This document shows, in pieces, positions 16,295 through 25,526 of a stretch of DNA of 64,000 nt. The stretch is from positions 58,353 through 122,352 of the forward strand of contig NZ_AOIU01000048.1 of NCBI RefSeq assembly GCF_000337455.1, in the 5' to 3' direction. The notes beneath the pieces were generated by a model. The model did no database searches. It was not told the origin of the DNA and saw only the letters and a program-made list of their open reading frames with translations. Within the stretch, counting starts at the first letter, position 1. Every line of letters starts with the position of its first letter. Position numbers and translations under genes: made by a program. The stretch is from Halosimplex carlsbadense 2-9-1. Its GTDB lineage: Archaea; Halobacteriota; Halobacteria; Halobacteriales; Haloarculaceae.

Positions 16295-16551
16295 TCTCCG
16301 GCGCTCCCGGAAAGATTCCGCCACTGCCGGAAACACGCCGCCGCCCACACCCGCCAGCGCCGGCGGTCCTCGACCGAACACGCAGACTGCACTCCGATCC
16401 CGCCAACGCTTCCGGGAGTACCGGAAAAATCGATGCGATGCGATTACAGTGTTATGGCTGTAATTTGTTGGCGGGAACTCGATGTACTACCGATCAGAGC
16501 GCAAGAGCGTGGATACACGCCGCATCCCCGGCTTTCCGCTATGACCGGAAG
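16295..16551. repeat. Array of 19-bp palindromes TTTCCGG-N5-CCGGAAA (GH78 upstream array)
   Basis: Four copies were read: 16295-16313 (TCTCCGGCGCTCCCGGAAA), 16315-16333 (ATTCCGCCACTGCCGGAAA), 16409-16427 (CTTCCGGGAGTACCGGAAA) and 16533-16551 (TTTCCGCTATGACCGGAAG). A weak further half-site is at 16276. The first two are 20 bases apart, that is two helical turns. They fill the 514-base gap before the GH78 gene, which holds no gene. The same palindrome lies in the iclR/GH3 promoter and downstream of iclR, so an IclR-family operator is the simplest reading. The DNA-protein link is inference. Confidence 0.7.
16443..16464. repeat. 22-bp palindrome ATTACA-N10-TGTAAT, copy 1
   Basis: Perfect 6-base arms ATTACA and TGTAAT around GTGTTATGGC. 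Close relatives occur at 39862-39883 and 49257-49278. It sits between two copies of the 19-bp palindrome, as does copy 2. Confidence 0.65.
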
Positions 16552-16633
16552 CGCTATTCCCCGACGGATCGACGGAAACGAGGCGCCGACCGGGAGGATA
16601 CACTTATGTGCGCGACCGAGGGTACAGGTAGTA

Positions 16634-19600
16634 ATGTCCGGAGAGCACGTCACGCCGACAGCGCTCAGCGTCGAGTTCAGACCGTCCCCGTCGGACGTTT
16701 CCGAGGACCGGCCGCGGTTCTCGTGGAGGGTCCCCGACCCCGGCTGGGGCGACGGCCAGGCGGCCTATCGGCTCCGGGTGGCGTCGTCGCCGACGGGACT
16801 CGACGGCGACGCGCTGTGGGACAGCGGGCGCGTCGCGTCCGACCGGACGACGGCCGTCCCGTACGACGGCCCGCCGCTCGCGGCGGACGCGACGTACTAC
16901 TGGACGGTGACCGTCTGGAACGACGCGGGGGACCGCTCCGAGCCGGCCGAGCCGGCCGAGTTCGGGACTGCGCCCGACGGCTGGTCGGGCGACTGGATCA
17001 CTCACCAGCCCGACGGCGGCGATTCGAACGGCTACCGGAGCCGCTGGCGCGACCCCGACGACGACCCGACGGAGTGGGTCGGCGTCGACCTCGGTGGCGA
17101 ACGGGAGATCGACGCGGTCGAGCTGTACCCCGCGGAGCCGTTCACCGACACCGCGACGCCCGACGGCTGGACCGTGACCGCCGACGACACGGAGGAGACG
17201 TACCTCGACGCGACGACGGCCCAGGGACCGGTGGCGTTCGGCTTCCCCGACCGCTACCGCGTCGAGGTGGCCGACGACCCGTCGTTCGCGGACGCCCGGA
17301 CCGTCGTCGACGCGACCGACGCCGACCGGCCCGACCCGCGCCGCGAGCCCGTCGTTCACGATATCGACGGCGCGACGGCCGGCTACGTCCGCGTGACCGC
17401 GACCGCGCTCGAATCGTTCGATCCCGACGACGACGGTCTCGCGGAGTCGTTCGACGCCTGGGCGGTGTTCGCGCTCGCGGCGCTGTCGGTCCGGGACGAG
17501 TCGGGCGACGACCTCGCGCGCGGCCGCCCCGTCACGGCGTCGTCGAGCGTCGAGACGGAGACGTGGGGGGCCGACCGGCTCACTGACGGCCGCACCGAAT
17601 CGACGATGACGGGGACCTCGCCGCTACTCCGAAGGGAGTTCGATCTGGCGAAACCGGTCGCGAGCGCCCGGGCGCGGTTCGTCGGGTTGGGCTACGGCGA
17701 ACTGTACTGCAACGGCGAGCGGGCGTCCGACGACGCGCTGAACCCGGGATGGACCCAGTACGACGAACGCGTCCTCTACTCGACCTACGAGGTCGGCGAG
17801 CACCTCTCCGAGGGGACGAACGCGATAGGGATCTGGCTCGGCCGCGGCTGGTTCGCGCGGTCGGCCCGACAGTGGCTCTCGGCCGGCTCGCCGCGGGCGC
17901 GCCTCGACCTCACCGTCGAGTTCGAGGACGGGACGACGACCACCGTCTCGACGGGACCCGACTGGCGGGCCGCTCCGAGCCCCGTCGTCGAGAACGACGT
18001 CTACGAGGGCGAGACCTACGACGCCCGCCGCGAACGACCGGGGTGGGCACGGGCCGGCTTCGACGACGCCGACTGGGAGTCGGTCGCGGTCGCCGACCCG
18101 CCCGCCGGGACGCCCGCGCCCCAGCGGACCGACCCGATCCGGGTCACCGAGACCAGAGCGCCCGTCGCCATCGTCGACCACGAGGACGGCCCGATCGTCG
18201 ACTTCGGGCAGAACCACACCGGCTGGCTCTCGATCGATGTCGCGGGCGGCGAGCCCGGCGACGAGGTCGTCCTCCGCCACGCGGAGGCGCTGGACGAGTC
18301 GGGCGGTCTGCGCACGGTCGACCTCCGGTCGGCCGACGCCACCGACACCTACGTCGTCGGCGAGGGTGAGAGCACCTACGAGCCGCGGTTCACCTACCAC
18401 GGCTACCGCTACGCGCAGGTGTCGGGCTACCCGGGCGAACTCACCGTCGACGACGTGCGCTCGCGGGTCGTCCACACGGATTTCGATCCCTCGGGGACGT
18501 TCGCCTGCTCGAACGAGGACCTGACCGCCGTCCAGTCGAACGCCCGCTGGGGACTGCGGAGCAACGCCCACAGCGTCCCGACGGACTGCCCCCAGCGCGA
18601 CGAGCGGATGGGGTTCACCGGCGACGGCCACGTCGCCGCCCGGGCGCTCCAGTACAACTTCGACGCCGCCACCTTCCACGGGAAGTGGACCAGGGACCAC
18701 CGCGACACGCAGTCGCGCCACGGCTACGTCCCCTCGAAGTGTCCCCACGGTCGGCTCCCGGCGGTGGCCGACCCGTCGTGGACCGTCTCGCTGCTGGCGA
18801 TACCGTGGCACCGCTACCGGTTCTACGGCGACGAGAGCGTCCTGCGGCGCAACTACGAATCGTTCCGCCGCTACGTCGAGTACTGGAACTCGGTGGCCGA
18901 GGACGGCCTGCTCCCCGACGAACGCGCCGGCTTCGGCGACTGGGTCGCTCTGGAGAATACGGACGGCCGCCGGGGGGAACCCACCGACTTCTTCACGAAC
19001 GCCTACTATCACCGCAGCGTCTCCCTGCTCGCGAAGATCGCCGGCGCGCTGGGGATCGACGACCACGCGGGCCGCTACGCCGAGCGGGCGGCCGCGGTCG
19101 CCGACGCGTTCAACGACCGGTACTTCGACGCCGACGCGGCCGCCTACGAGGCGCGGACCCAGGCCACGTACGCGCTCCCGGTCTTCTTCGGGATCACGCC
19201 CGAGGACCGGGTCGACGAAGTCGTCGCCAACCTCGCCGAGAACGTCGAGGCCGACGGGCGTAAACTGAAGACCGGATTCCTCGGGACGCGACCGCTACTC
19301 GCGGTCCTGAGCGACCACGGCCACGCCGACCTGGCCTACGAGGTCGTGAGCGACCCCGCGTTCCCCGGCTGGGTGTACATGCTCCGCGAAGGCGCGACGA
19401 CGGTGTGGGAGCGCTGGGACAGCGACAGCGACGAGCACGTCGGCGGACGGATGAACTCGCTCAACCACTCCCCGTTCGCCTGCGTCTCCGAGTGGTTCTA
19501 CGAGCACCTCGCCGGCATCGACGTGCGTTTGGGCGCCGACGACTACCGCGTCGCGGTCGCCCCCTCGTTCGTCGGCGACCTCGACTGGGCCGAGGGGAGC

Positions 19601-19900
19601 GTCGACACGCCGCTGGGTCCCGTCGAGTCGCGGTGGGAGCGGACCGACACCGGCCACGAACTCGCCGTCGAGATCCCCTGGAACGCCGAGGGTCGCGTCT
19701 CCGTCCCGCTGGACGAGGACGCGTCGGCCGTCCGCGTCGACGGGGAACTGCTCTGGCACGACGGTTCCGCCGACGGGGACGGCGACGAGGCTGCCGACGC
19801 GACCGATCCCGGGCGGTCGGGTGTCGAAGCGGTCGGCCGGAACGCCGACCGCCTCGAAGTCGCTACCGGGTCGGGGTCCTATCGGTTCACCGTCGAGTGA
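16634..19900 (+). CDS. Alpha-L-rhamnosidase, glycoside hydrolase family 78
   Basis: 1088 residues from ATG 16634. Order: N-terminal Fn3-like domain (VSEDRPRFSWRVPD ... YYWTVTVWNDAGDRSEPAE, residues about 1-115), an inserted discoidin/F5-8-type carbohydrate-binding module (about 130-320; WVGVDLGGEREIDAVELYP, LARGRPVTASSSVETETW), the rhamnosidase beta-domain (LYCNGERASDDALNPGWTQY), and the (alpha/alpha)6 catalytic domain with CPQRDERMGFTGD (652-664) carrying the catalytic acids, then TTVWERWDS and a C-terminal beta domain. It cleaves terminal alpha-L-rhamnose from glycans such as rhamnogalacturonan or plant glycosides. There is no signal peptide, so it acts in the cytoplasm. The start fits a TATA-like CTTATG near 16602. 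Confidence 0.93.
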   Translation: MSGEHVTPTALSVEFRPSPSDVSEDRPRFSWRVPDPGWGDGQAAYRLRVASSPTGLDGDALWDSGRVASDRTTAVPYDGPPLAADATYYWTVTVWNDAGDRSEPAEPAEFGTAPDGWSGDWITHQPDGGDSNGYRSRWRDPDDDPTEWVGVDLGGEREIDAVELYPAEPFTDTATPDGWTVTADDTEETYLDATTAQGPVAFGFPDRYRVEVADDPSFADARTVVDATDADRPDPRREPVVHDIDGATAGYVRVTATALESFDPDDDGLAESFDAWAVFALAALSVRDESGDDLARGRPVTASSSVETETWGADRLTDGRTESTMTGTSPLLRREFDLAKPVASARARFVGLGYGELYCNGERASDDALNPGWTQYDERVLYSTYEVGEHLSEGTNAIGIWLGRGWFARSARQWLSAGSPRARLDLTVEFEDGTTTTVSTGPDWRAAPSPVVENDVYEGETYDARRERPGWARAGFDDADWESVAVADPPAGTPAPQRTDPIRVTETRAPVAIVDHEDGPIVDFGQNHTGWLSIDVAGGEPGDEVVLRHAEALDESGGLRTVDLRSADATDTYVVGEGESTYEPRFTYHGYRYAQVSGYPGELTVDDVRSRVVHTDFDPSGTFACSNEDLTAVQSNARWGLRSNAHSVPTDCPQRDERMGFTGDGHVAARALQYNFDAATFHGKWTRDHRDTQSRHGYVPSKCPHGRLPAVADPSWTVSLLAIPWHRYRFYGDESVLRRNYESFRRYVEYWNSVAEDGLLPDERAGFGDWVALENTDGRRGEPTDFFTNAYYHRSVSLLAKIAGALGIDDHAGRYAERAAAVADAFNDRYFDADAAAYEARTQATYALPVFFGITPEDRVDEVVANLAENVEADGRKLKTGFLGTRPLLAVLSDHGHADLAYEVVSDPAFPGWVYMLREGATTVWERWDSDSDEHVGGRMNSLNHSPFACVSEWFYEHLAGIDVRLGADDYRVAVAPSFVGDLDWAEGSVDTPLGPVESRWERTDTGHELAVEIPWNAEGRVSVPLDEDASAVRVDGELLWHDGSADGDGDEAADATDPGRSGVEAVGRNADRLEVATGSGSYRFTVE

Positions 19901-20050
19901 GAAGGTGCGCGAGCGTGTGGCGCGGACGGAACGGCCGCGATGGCCGCCGTCGCCTCGCCCACTATCCCCGGAACGGCCCGGTCTCCGGCGGTCGAAGCGG
20001 GTTCTTCCGGCACCCGCAGCTTTAGGTCGTGGGCGGTGTCTCTCCGAACG

Positions 20051-21025
20051 ATGTCGTCCGAAGCGACTCTGCGAGAGCGAGCCGAAGCACGGGGTATCGA
20101 GTTCGGGGCCGCGCTGTCGGCGGCCCCGCTGCGCGAGGACAGCAACTACTGGAACACGGCACGGACCGAGTTCACGAGCGTCACCACGTCGAGCGAGCTG
20201 AAGATGGGGCCGCTGCGTCCCTCGCCGAAGACCTACGACTTCTCGGACGCCGACGCCATCGTCGACTTCGGGAACGAGTACGACATGGCCGTCCGCGGCC
20301 ACACCCTCGTCTGGCACACCCAGAAGCCCGACTGGTTCCAGGAGTGGGACTACTCCGGCGACCAGGTCCGCGACTTCCTGCGCGACCACGTTCGCACGGT
20401 CGCGGGCCGGTACGGGACGCGGATCGACGCCTGGGACGTGGTCAACGAGGCCGTCCACGAGGACGGGTCGATGCGGGAGTCGGTGTGGTACGAGGGGATG
20501 GGCCCCGAGTACGTCGAGAAGGCCTTCGAGTGGGCCGCCGAGGTGACCGACTCGGACCTGTTCTACAACGACTACGACATCCCGACCGAACCGGAGAAAG
20601 CCGACGCCGTCTACGACCTCCTCGCGGATTTCCGCGACCGCGGCGTCCCCGTCGACGGTATCGGGCTCCAGCTCCACGGGATCGGGAGCCAGGCCGACCC
20701 CGCGGACGTCGCCGACACCGTCCGCCGGTTCCGCGACCTCGGACTCGACGTTCACGTCACCGAACTCGACGTGGCCTACGAGGTCGGCTCGGTCCCCGAC
20801 GACCCGCTCGCCGCCCAGGCGGAGTACTACCGCGCCCTCGTGGAGGCCTGCGTCGACGCCGGCGTCGATTCGATCACCACCTGGGGAGTCAACGACGGCA
20901 ACTCCTGGGTGCGTGACTTCTACAAGGCCGAGGAGCGGTTCACGATCGACCCGCTGCTGTTCGACCGGAAGTGCGACCCCAAACCCGCCTACCACGCGGT
21001 CAAAGCGGCCCTCTTCGAAGCGTGA
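20051..21025 (+). CDS. Endo-1,4-beta-xylanase, glycoside hydrolase family 10
   Basis: 324 residues, a single GH10 TIM barrel. FTSVTTSSELKMGPLRPSP, GHTLVWHTQKPDWF, the acid/base Glu133 in DAWDVVNEAVHE and the nucleophile Glu238 in DVHVTELDVAY are all present, as is the late TTWGVNDGNSWV. It hydrolyses beta-1,4-xylan or xylo-oligosaccharides. No Sec or Tat signal and no binding module are present, so it is predicted to be cytoplasmic and to act on imported oligosaccharides. ATG 20051 is 27 bases after a TATA-like CTTTAGG. It follows GH78 by 150 bases with its own promoter. Confidence 0.93.
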   Translation: MSSEATLRERAEARGIEFGAALSAAPLREDSNYWNTARTEFTSVTTSSELKMGPLRPSPKTYDFSDADAIVDFGNEYDMAVRGHTLVWHTQKPDWFQEWDYSGDQVRDFLRDHVRTVAGRYGTRIDAWDVVNEAVHEDGSMRESVWYEGMGPEYVEKAFEWAAEVTDSDLFYNDYDIPTEPEKADAVYDLLADFRDRGVPVDGIGLQLHGIGSQADPADVADTVRRFRDLGLDVHVTELDVAYEVGSVPDDPLAAQAEYYRALVEACVDAGVDSITTWGVNDGNSWVRDFYKAEERFTIDPLLFDRKCDPKPAYHAVKAALFEA

Positions 21026-21146
21026 CCCATCCCACCGGGGTCGGGACGCGGAACGCCGACTCGCCGCCCGAACTGGCCGCCGACGAACCTGTCTTCGAAC
21101 CACCAGTTCGGGCTAGCTTTTTATGTCCGCTCAGACAGCACTACCC

Positions 21147-21992
21147 GTGGATATCGTTACCCCAGATCACGATCCGGACACGCCCAGCGAGATGGATGAC
21201 TACCTCTTCGACTTGCGGGGGTTCCTCGTACTGGAGGGAGCCCTCTCGGAGTCCGAGGTCGAAGCGTGCAACGACGCGGTCGACGAGATCCTGCCGATGG
21301 AGCCGGACTCCTGGCACGGCCACGTCCATCGCACCGGCAACTCGTCGCAGACCTCGCTCCAGCAGATCTACGAGTTGCCGCCGTTCGAGACATTCGTCGA
21401 CCACCCTTCGTGGGTCGAGTACGCCCGCCGGTACGTCGGCGGCGAGGGGACCTTCGACTACAACCACGGTCCCCTGTACATCGACGAGAACTTCTTCGGG
21501 GTGTTCCCGCCTGGCGAGGGGACGGTGTTGCACTCGGGCGGGACGCCGCCCACCCAGCGCACGCAGTTCGGCTACCACGACGACGAGTTCCACTGCGGGC
21601 AGGTGAACATCCTCGTGGCGATGAACGACATCGGCCCGGGCGACGGCGCGACGATGGTCGTCCCGGGGAGTCACAAGTCGAACTTCCAGCTCCCGAACTG
21701 GGAGAACCTGGAGGGCGACACGCTGGAAGCGGTCCCCGAGGCCCGGGAGGTCCACCTCGAAGCCGGCGACGCGCTGCTGTTCGTCGACAGCATCACCCAC
21801 GGCTCGGCGACGCGGACGAACGACGGCGAGCGGCGCATGTGCGTGTTCCGCTACGGGCCGTCGTGGGGCGTCTCCCGCCTCGGCTACGAACCGTCCGACG
21901 AGCTGCTCGACCGGCTCACCCCCTACCAGCAGCAACTCGTCGAGACCTTCGGGTCCAAGGAGCCCAAGACCCCGCCCGCAGCCGGCGAGTGA
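21147..21992 (+). CDS. Phytanoyl-CoA dioxygenase family Fe(II)/2-oxoglutarate oxygenase
   Basis: About 281 residues of a double-stranded beta-helix oxygenase. The iron site is visible: HDDEFH (H-x-D) in QFGYHDDEFHCGQVN and the distal His in DSITHGSATR, followed by the 2-oxoglutarate Arg in GERRMCVFRYG. GATMVVPGSHKSNF is a family hallmark. It hydroxylates an unknown small substrate using O2 and 2-oxoglutarate. The start is uncertain. The in-frame ATG at 21123 lies inside the TATA-like CTTTTTATG (21116-21124), so the GTG at 21147, about 27 bases downstream, fits a leaderless message. ATG 21193 (MDDYLFDLRGF) is a third choice. Confidence 0.85.
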   Translation: MDIVTPDHDPDTPSEMDDYLFDLRGFLVLEGALSESEVEACNDAVDEILPMEPDSWHGHVHRTGNSSQTSLQQIYELPPFETFVDHPSWVEYARRYVGGEGTFDYNHGPLYIDENFFGVFPPGEGTVLHSGGTPPTQRTQFGYHDDEFHCGQVNILVAMNDIGPGDGATMVVPGSHKSNFQLPNWENLEGDTLEAVPEAREVHLEAGDALLFVDSITHGSATRTNDGERRMCVFRYGPSWGVSRLGYEPSDELLDRLTPYQQQLVETFGSKEPKTPPAAGE

Positions 21993-22030
21993 CCCCCCGA
22001 ACCGCCCCGACTGACCGGTGGTTTTTATTA

Positions 22031-22050
22031 ACCAGAAGGTAATATCTGGT
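22031..22050. promoter_or_regulatory. Palindromic operator candidate ACCAGA-N8-TCTGGT
   Basis: ACCAGAAGGTAATATCTGGT has perfect 6-base arms. It lies right after the TATA-like TTTTTATTA (22022-22030) of the ABC transporter genes, where a bound protein would block transcription start. No second copy was seen in the window. Confidence 0.5.
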
Positions 22051-22052
22051 CT

Positions 22053-22079
22053 ATGTTGATCCCTATCAATGGTGACTGA
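22053..22079 (+). CDS. Very short upstream ORF before the ABC ATPase gene
   Basis: ATG followed by seven sense codons (MLIPINGD) and TGA, ending three bases before the ATPase ATG at 22083. Its ATG is about 25 bases after the TATA box and would be the first start codon of the message. It may be a leader peptide or a chance frame. Confidence 0.25.
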   Translation: MLIPINGD

Positions 22080-22082
22080 TGC

Positions 22083-24335
22083 ATGGCGACCGAAAAACCA
22101 ATGAATAATAATGGTGATTCGGCGGCCGAGGATACGATCCTCGAGATACGGAACGCGAGCGTCACGTTCGACCTGAGCCGCGGGGTGTCGCGAGTCCTCG
22201 ACGACGTCGACCTCGACGTGAAGCGAAACGAGGTGCTCGGCGTCGTGGGCGAGAGCGGGAGCGGGAAGAGCATGCTCGCGAACGCGCTGGTCGACGCCGT
22301 GCCCGAGGAGGGCGACCTCGACGGGTCGATCCGCTACTACCCGCCGAGCGGCGAGGAGATCGAGATCCTCGACCAGGACCCAGAGGGGCTGCGCCGGCTC
22401 CGGTGGGAGGAGATCTCCATCGTGTCCCAGAGCGCGCTCAGTTCGTTCAACCCCACGATGGAGATCCGGACGCACTTCGAGGAGACGCTCGACAACCACG
22501 ACTACGACATGCTGGAGGGCATGGAGCGAGCGGGCCAGCTCCTCTCGGACCTGTATCTCGACCCCGAGCGTGTGCTCGACTCCTACCCCCACGAGCTGTC
22601 CGGCGGGATGCGCCAGCGCGCGCTCATCGCGCTCAGCCTCGTCCTGGAACCGGAGGTCGTCGTCATGGACGAGCCAACCGCCGCCCTGGACCTGCTGATG
22701 CAGCGGTCCATCCTCAACCTCATCGACGAGATCCAGGACCGATACGACCTCACCGTGGTCTTCATCACGCACGACCTGGCGCAGCTGTCGGACCTGGCCG
22801 ACCGACTGGCGGTGATGTACGCCTTCGAGATCGCCGAGGTCGGCCCGACCGAGGAGATCCTCGACGACTCGGCCCACCCCTACACGCGGAAACTGCTGCG
22901 CTCGACGCCGGATCTGGAGGGGCCGCTCGACCAGATGGACGCCATCGAGGGGTCGGCGCCCGACCCGGTGAACGTGCCCGAGGGCTGTTCGTTCCACCCG
23001 CGCTGTCCGATGGCCACCGACCGGTGCCGGGAGGTCGACCCCGAACTGTACGACGTCACGGGCGAGCACACCTCGGCCTGTCACTACTGGGACGACGTCG
23101 ACGAGCAGGTCGACCTCCGGTCGCCGGCGTCGTCGGGCGACGCGTCGCCGGCGTCGTCACCGACGCTGGCGTCGGAGCGGGGCGGGTCGCCGCTGCTGTC
23201 GCTCGACGACGTGTCCATCCACTTCGAGGAGACCGAGGGGGTCGTCGCCCGCGAGTCGAAGACGGTCCACGCGGTCGACGAGGTGACCCTCGACGTCTAC
23301 GAGGAGGACGTGGTCGCGCTGGTCGGCGAGTCCGGCTGCGGGAAGACGACGCTCGGGAAGGCGTCGATCGCCCTCCAGCGGCCGACTGGCGGCGAGATCC
23401 GCTACCGCGGGACCGACATCTGGGAAGCCCACGACGACCGCGGGTCGCTGCTGTCGCGGCTCACCGGCGGCATCGGCGCGCCGGACCCGGCCGACGCCGA
23501 TATCGAGTTCAGCGAGATCCGCCGGGCGCTACAGATCGTCCACCAGGACCCGGCGAGCGCGCTCAACCCGAACAAGCGCGTCGTCTCGACGCTCCAGAAA
23601 CCCCTCAAGAAGTGGAACGCCGAGATGGACAAGCAGGCCCGCGAGCGCCGCATCTACAGCCTCCTCGAACTGGTCGGGATGGCGCCGGCGGAGGACTACG
23701 CCGACCGGTATCCCCACCAGCTTTCCGGCGGCGAGCAACAGCGCGTCGCGCTCATCCGCGCGCTGCTGATGAACCCGGACATGATCCTCGCCGACGAGGC
23801 CATCTCGGCGCTGGACGTGAGCCTGCGCGTGGAGACGATGGACCTGCTGCTGGAACTGCAGGACATGTTCGGCACCTCGTTCCTGTTCATCAGTCACGAC
23901 CTCTCGAACGCCCGCTACCTCGCCGAGAAGGCGGGCGGTCGCATCGCCGTCATGTACCTCGGCGAGATCGTCGAGATCGGGCCGGTCGAGTCGATCATCT
24001 CGAACCCCGAACACCCCTACACCGAGGCGCTCCGGTGGGCGACGCCCGACCTCGACAAGGAGGAGATCGGGACGCTCCCGATGCGCCGGATCGACATCCC
24101 GGACGCCACCAACCCGCCCAGCGGGTGCCGGTTCCACACGCGCTGTCCGGAGGCCCGAGAGGCCTGCACGGCCGAGAATCCCGACCCGATCGAGACCGAG
24201 GACGGCAAGGAGGTCGCGTGCTTCCGGGCGGACCCGAACCACGAGTACTGGGAGAGCGAGCCGCTGGAGTCGGAGACGACCGACTCGCGGATCGACCCGA
24301 CGGGCAACGCCGCCGCGGGTGAGTCCGATGACTGA
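22083..24335 (+). CDS. Opp/Dpp-type ABC transporter, fused double ATPase
   Basis: 750 residues holding two complete nucleotide-binding domains. Domain 1: Walker A GESGSGKSM (about 56-64), signature LSGGMRQRA, Walker B VVVMDEPTAALD, and the C-terminal oligopeptide-transporter Cys motif CSFHPRCPMATDRC. Domain 2: Walker A GESGCGKTT (about 414), LSGGEQQRV, MILADEAISALD and CRFHTRCPEAREAC. It is thus a DppD-DppF fusion that powers uptake through the two permeases that follow. In this locus the cargo is more likely plant oligosaccharide than peptide, as known for family 5 binding-protein systems in other archaea and Thermotoga. A His/Asn-poor linker rich in Ser/Ala joins the halves. Confidence 0.92.
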   Translation: MATEKPMNNNGDSAAEDTILEIRNASVTFDLSRGVSRVLDDVDLDVKRNEVLGVVGESGSGKSMLANALVDAVPEEGDLDGSIRYYPPSGEEIEILDQDPEGLRRLRWEEISIVSQSALSSFNPTMEIRTHFEETLDNHDYDMLEGMERAGQLLSDLYLDPERVLDSYPHELSGGMRQRALIALSLVLEPEVVVMDEPTAALDLLMQRSILNLIDEIQDRYDLTVVFITHDLAQLSDLADRLAVMYAFEIAEVGPTEEILDDSAHPYTRKLLRSTPDLEGPLDQMDAIEGSAPDPVNVPEGCSFHPRCPMATDRCREVDPELYDVTGEHTSACHYWDDVDEQVDLRSPASSGDASPASSPTLASERGGSPLLSLDDVSIHFEETEGVVARESKTVHAVDEVTLDVYEEDVVALVGESGCGKTTLGKASIALQRPTGGEIRYRGTDIWEAHDDRGSLLSRLTGGIGAPDPADADIEFSEIRRALQIVHQDPASALNPNKRVVSTLQKPLKKWNAEMDKQARERRIYSLLELVGMAPAEDYADRYPHQLSGGEQQRVALIRALLMNPDMILADEAISALDVSLRVETMDLLLELQDMFGTSFLFISHDLSNARYLAEKAGGRIAVMYLGEIVEIGPVESIISNPEHPYTEALRWATPDLDKEEIGTLPMRRIDIPDATNPPSGCRFHTRCPEAREACTAENPDPIETEDGKEVACFRADPNHEYWESEPLESETTDSRIDPTGNAAAGESDD

Positions 24336-24389
24336 CCGCGACTCGACCGCGACGGGACGGACGGCCGACGACACCACGGACCGAGACCA

Positions 24390-25445
24390 ATGAAAGACGG
24401 ACTACTCAGATACTACGCGAAGCGGACCGCACAGGCCCTGTTCACGGCGTGGGCCACCCTCACGATCACGTTCGCCATCATCCGGTTCATGCCCGGGGGG
24501 CCGATGGACTTCCTGCTGGCCAAGCTGATGATGGGATCGATGGGACCGGGCCAGTCGTTCAGCTCGCCCACCAACCCGGAGGCGGTCGAAGCGTTCCGGG
24601 AGATCGCACAGCTGTACGTCGACATCGACCCGACGCAACCGATCTACGTCCAGTACTTCGACTGGTTCGGCGACGTGCTCCAGGGGAACCTCGGCCGCTC
24701 GATCTTCTACGGCGAGCCGGTCATGGAGGTCATGGCGCCCGTGATCCCCTGGACTGTCTTCATCGTCTCGCTGGCCGTCGTGATGTCGTTCCTACAGCAG
24801 ATCATCTTCGGTGGGCTGATGGCCAACTACGAGGGGTCGTCGCTCGACACCCGCGCGACGACGCTGTTCATCTGGATCCAGTCGATCCCCTACTTCGTCT
24901 GGGCGATCTTGCTGCTGTTCGTCTTCGCCTTCCAGTACGGCGTGTTCCCGATCAGCGGCAAGGTCAACCCCAGCGCGACGGTGGGGCTCAACTGGGCCTA
25001 CGTCTCGGGGATCCTCAACCACGCCGCGCTCCCGGTCATCTCGCTGGCGATCGCGTCGCTCGGTGGGGGCGTCCTCGCGATGCGCGCCAACTCCATCCAG
25101 GTCCTCGGGTCGGACTACGTCAAGAACGCCCGCCTCCGCGGTCTGGAGACGAGCCGCATCTCGGTCCGGTACATCGCGCGCAACGCCCTGCTCCCGATGT
25201 ACACCAACTTCCTGCTGTCCATCTCGTACGTCTTCGGCGGGTCGCTCATCCTGGAGACCATCTTCCAGTACCGCGGGATGGGCTGGGTGATGTACCGGGC
25301 GCTGCAGGCGCGGGACTTCCCGCTGATGATGGGCGGGTTCATCCTGTTCACGTTCGCGACGGTCACCGCGATCTACGTCGCAGACATCACGTATCCGCTC
25401 ATCGACCCGCGGATCGAGGAGGGTGAGAGCAGTGAGAGCTTCTGA
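24390..25445 (+). CDS. ABC transporter permease, DppB type
   Basis: 351 residues, six transmembrane helices. The N-terminal TWATLTITFAIIRFMPGGPMDF is the classic DppB/OppB start (FxxxRxxPGxPxD). The EAA loop MRANSIQVLGSDYVKNARLRG contacts the ATPase. It forms the membrane channel with the next permease. It starts 55 bases after the ATPase gene and is followed after 81 bases by the DppC-type gene, which fits one operon. Confidence 0.93.
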   Translation: MKDGLLRYYAKRTAQALFTAWATLTITFAIIRFMPGGPMDFLLAKLMMGSMGPGQSFSSPTNPEAVEAFREIAQLYVDIDPTQPIYVQYFDWFGDVLQGNLGRSIFYGEPVMEVMAPVIPWTVFIVSLAVVMSFLQQIIFGGLMANYEGSSLDTRATTLFIWIQSIPYFVWAILLLFVFAFQYGVFPISGKVNPSATVGLNWAYVSGILNHAALPVISLAIASLGGGVLAMRANSIQVLGSDYVKNARLRGLETSRISVRYIARNALLPMYTNFLLSISYVFGGSLILETIFQYRGMGWVMYRALQARDFPLMMGGFILFTFATVTAIYVADITYPLIDPRIEEGESSESF

Positions 25446-25526
25446 ACGCGACCCGGTCGGTTCGAGCGGGCGAGCGCGCGACGGGCGGACGCCCAGCGCG
25501 CGCCCGCCCCAGGGAGGTGACCGCTG

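Noticed and set aside
16295..16551. Palindrome array as a replication origin or CRISPR array
   Set aside because: No Orc1/Cdc6 gene is near and the units do not match the G-rich tail of haloarchaeal origin boxes. Spacing is irregular and the units are short palindromes, unlike CRISPR repeats.
16223..16633. Upstream extension of the GH78 frame by 137 codons
   Set aside because: It lies before the TATA box, is Arg/Ser/Cys-rich and covers the palindrome array.
19295..21103. Long 602-codon leftward frame
   Set aside because: It is antisense to GH78 and GH10, both of which have clear catalytic motifs.
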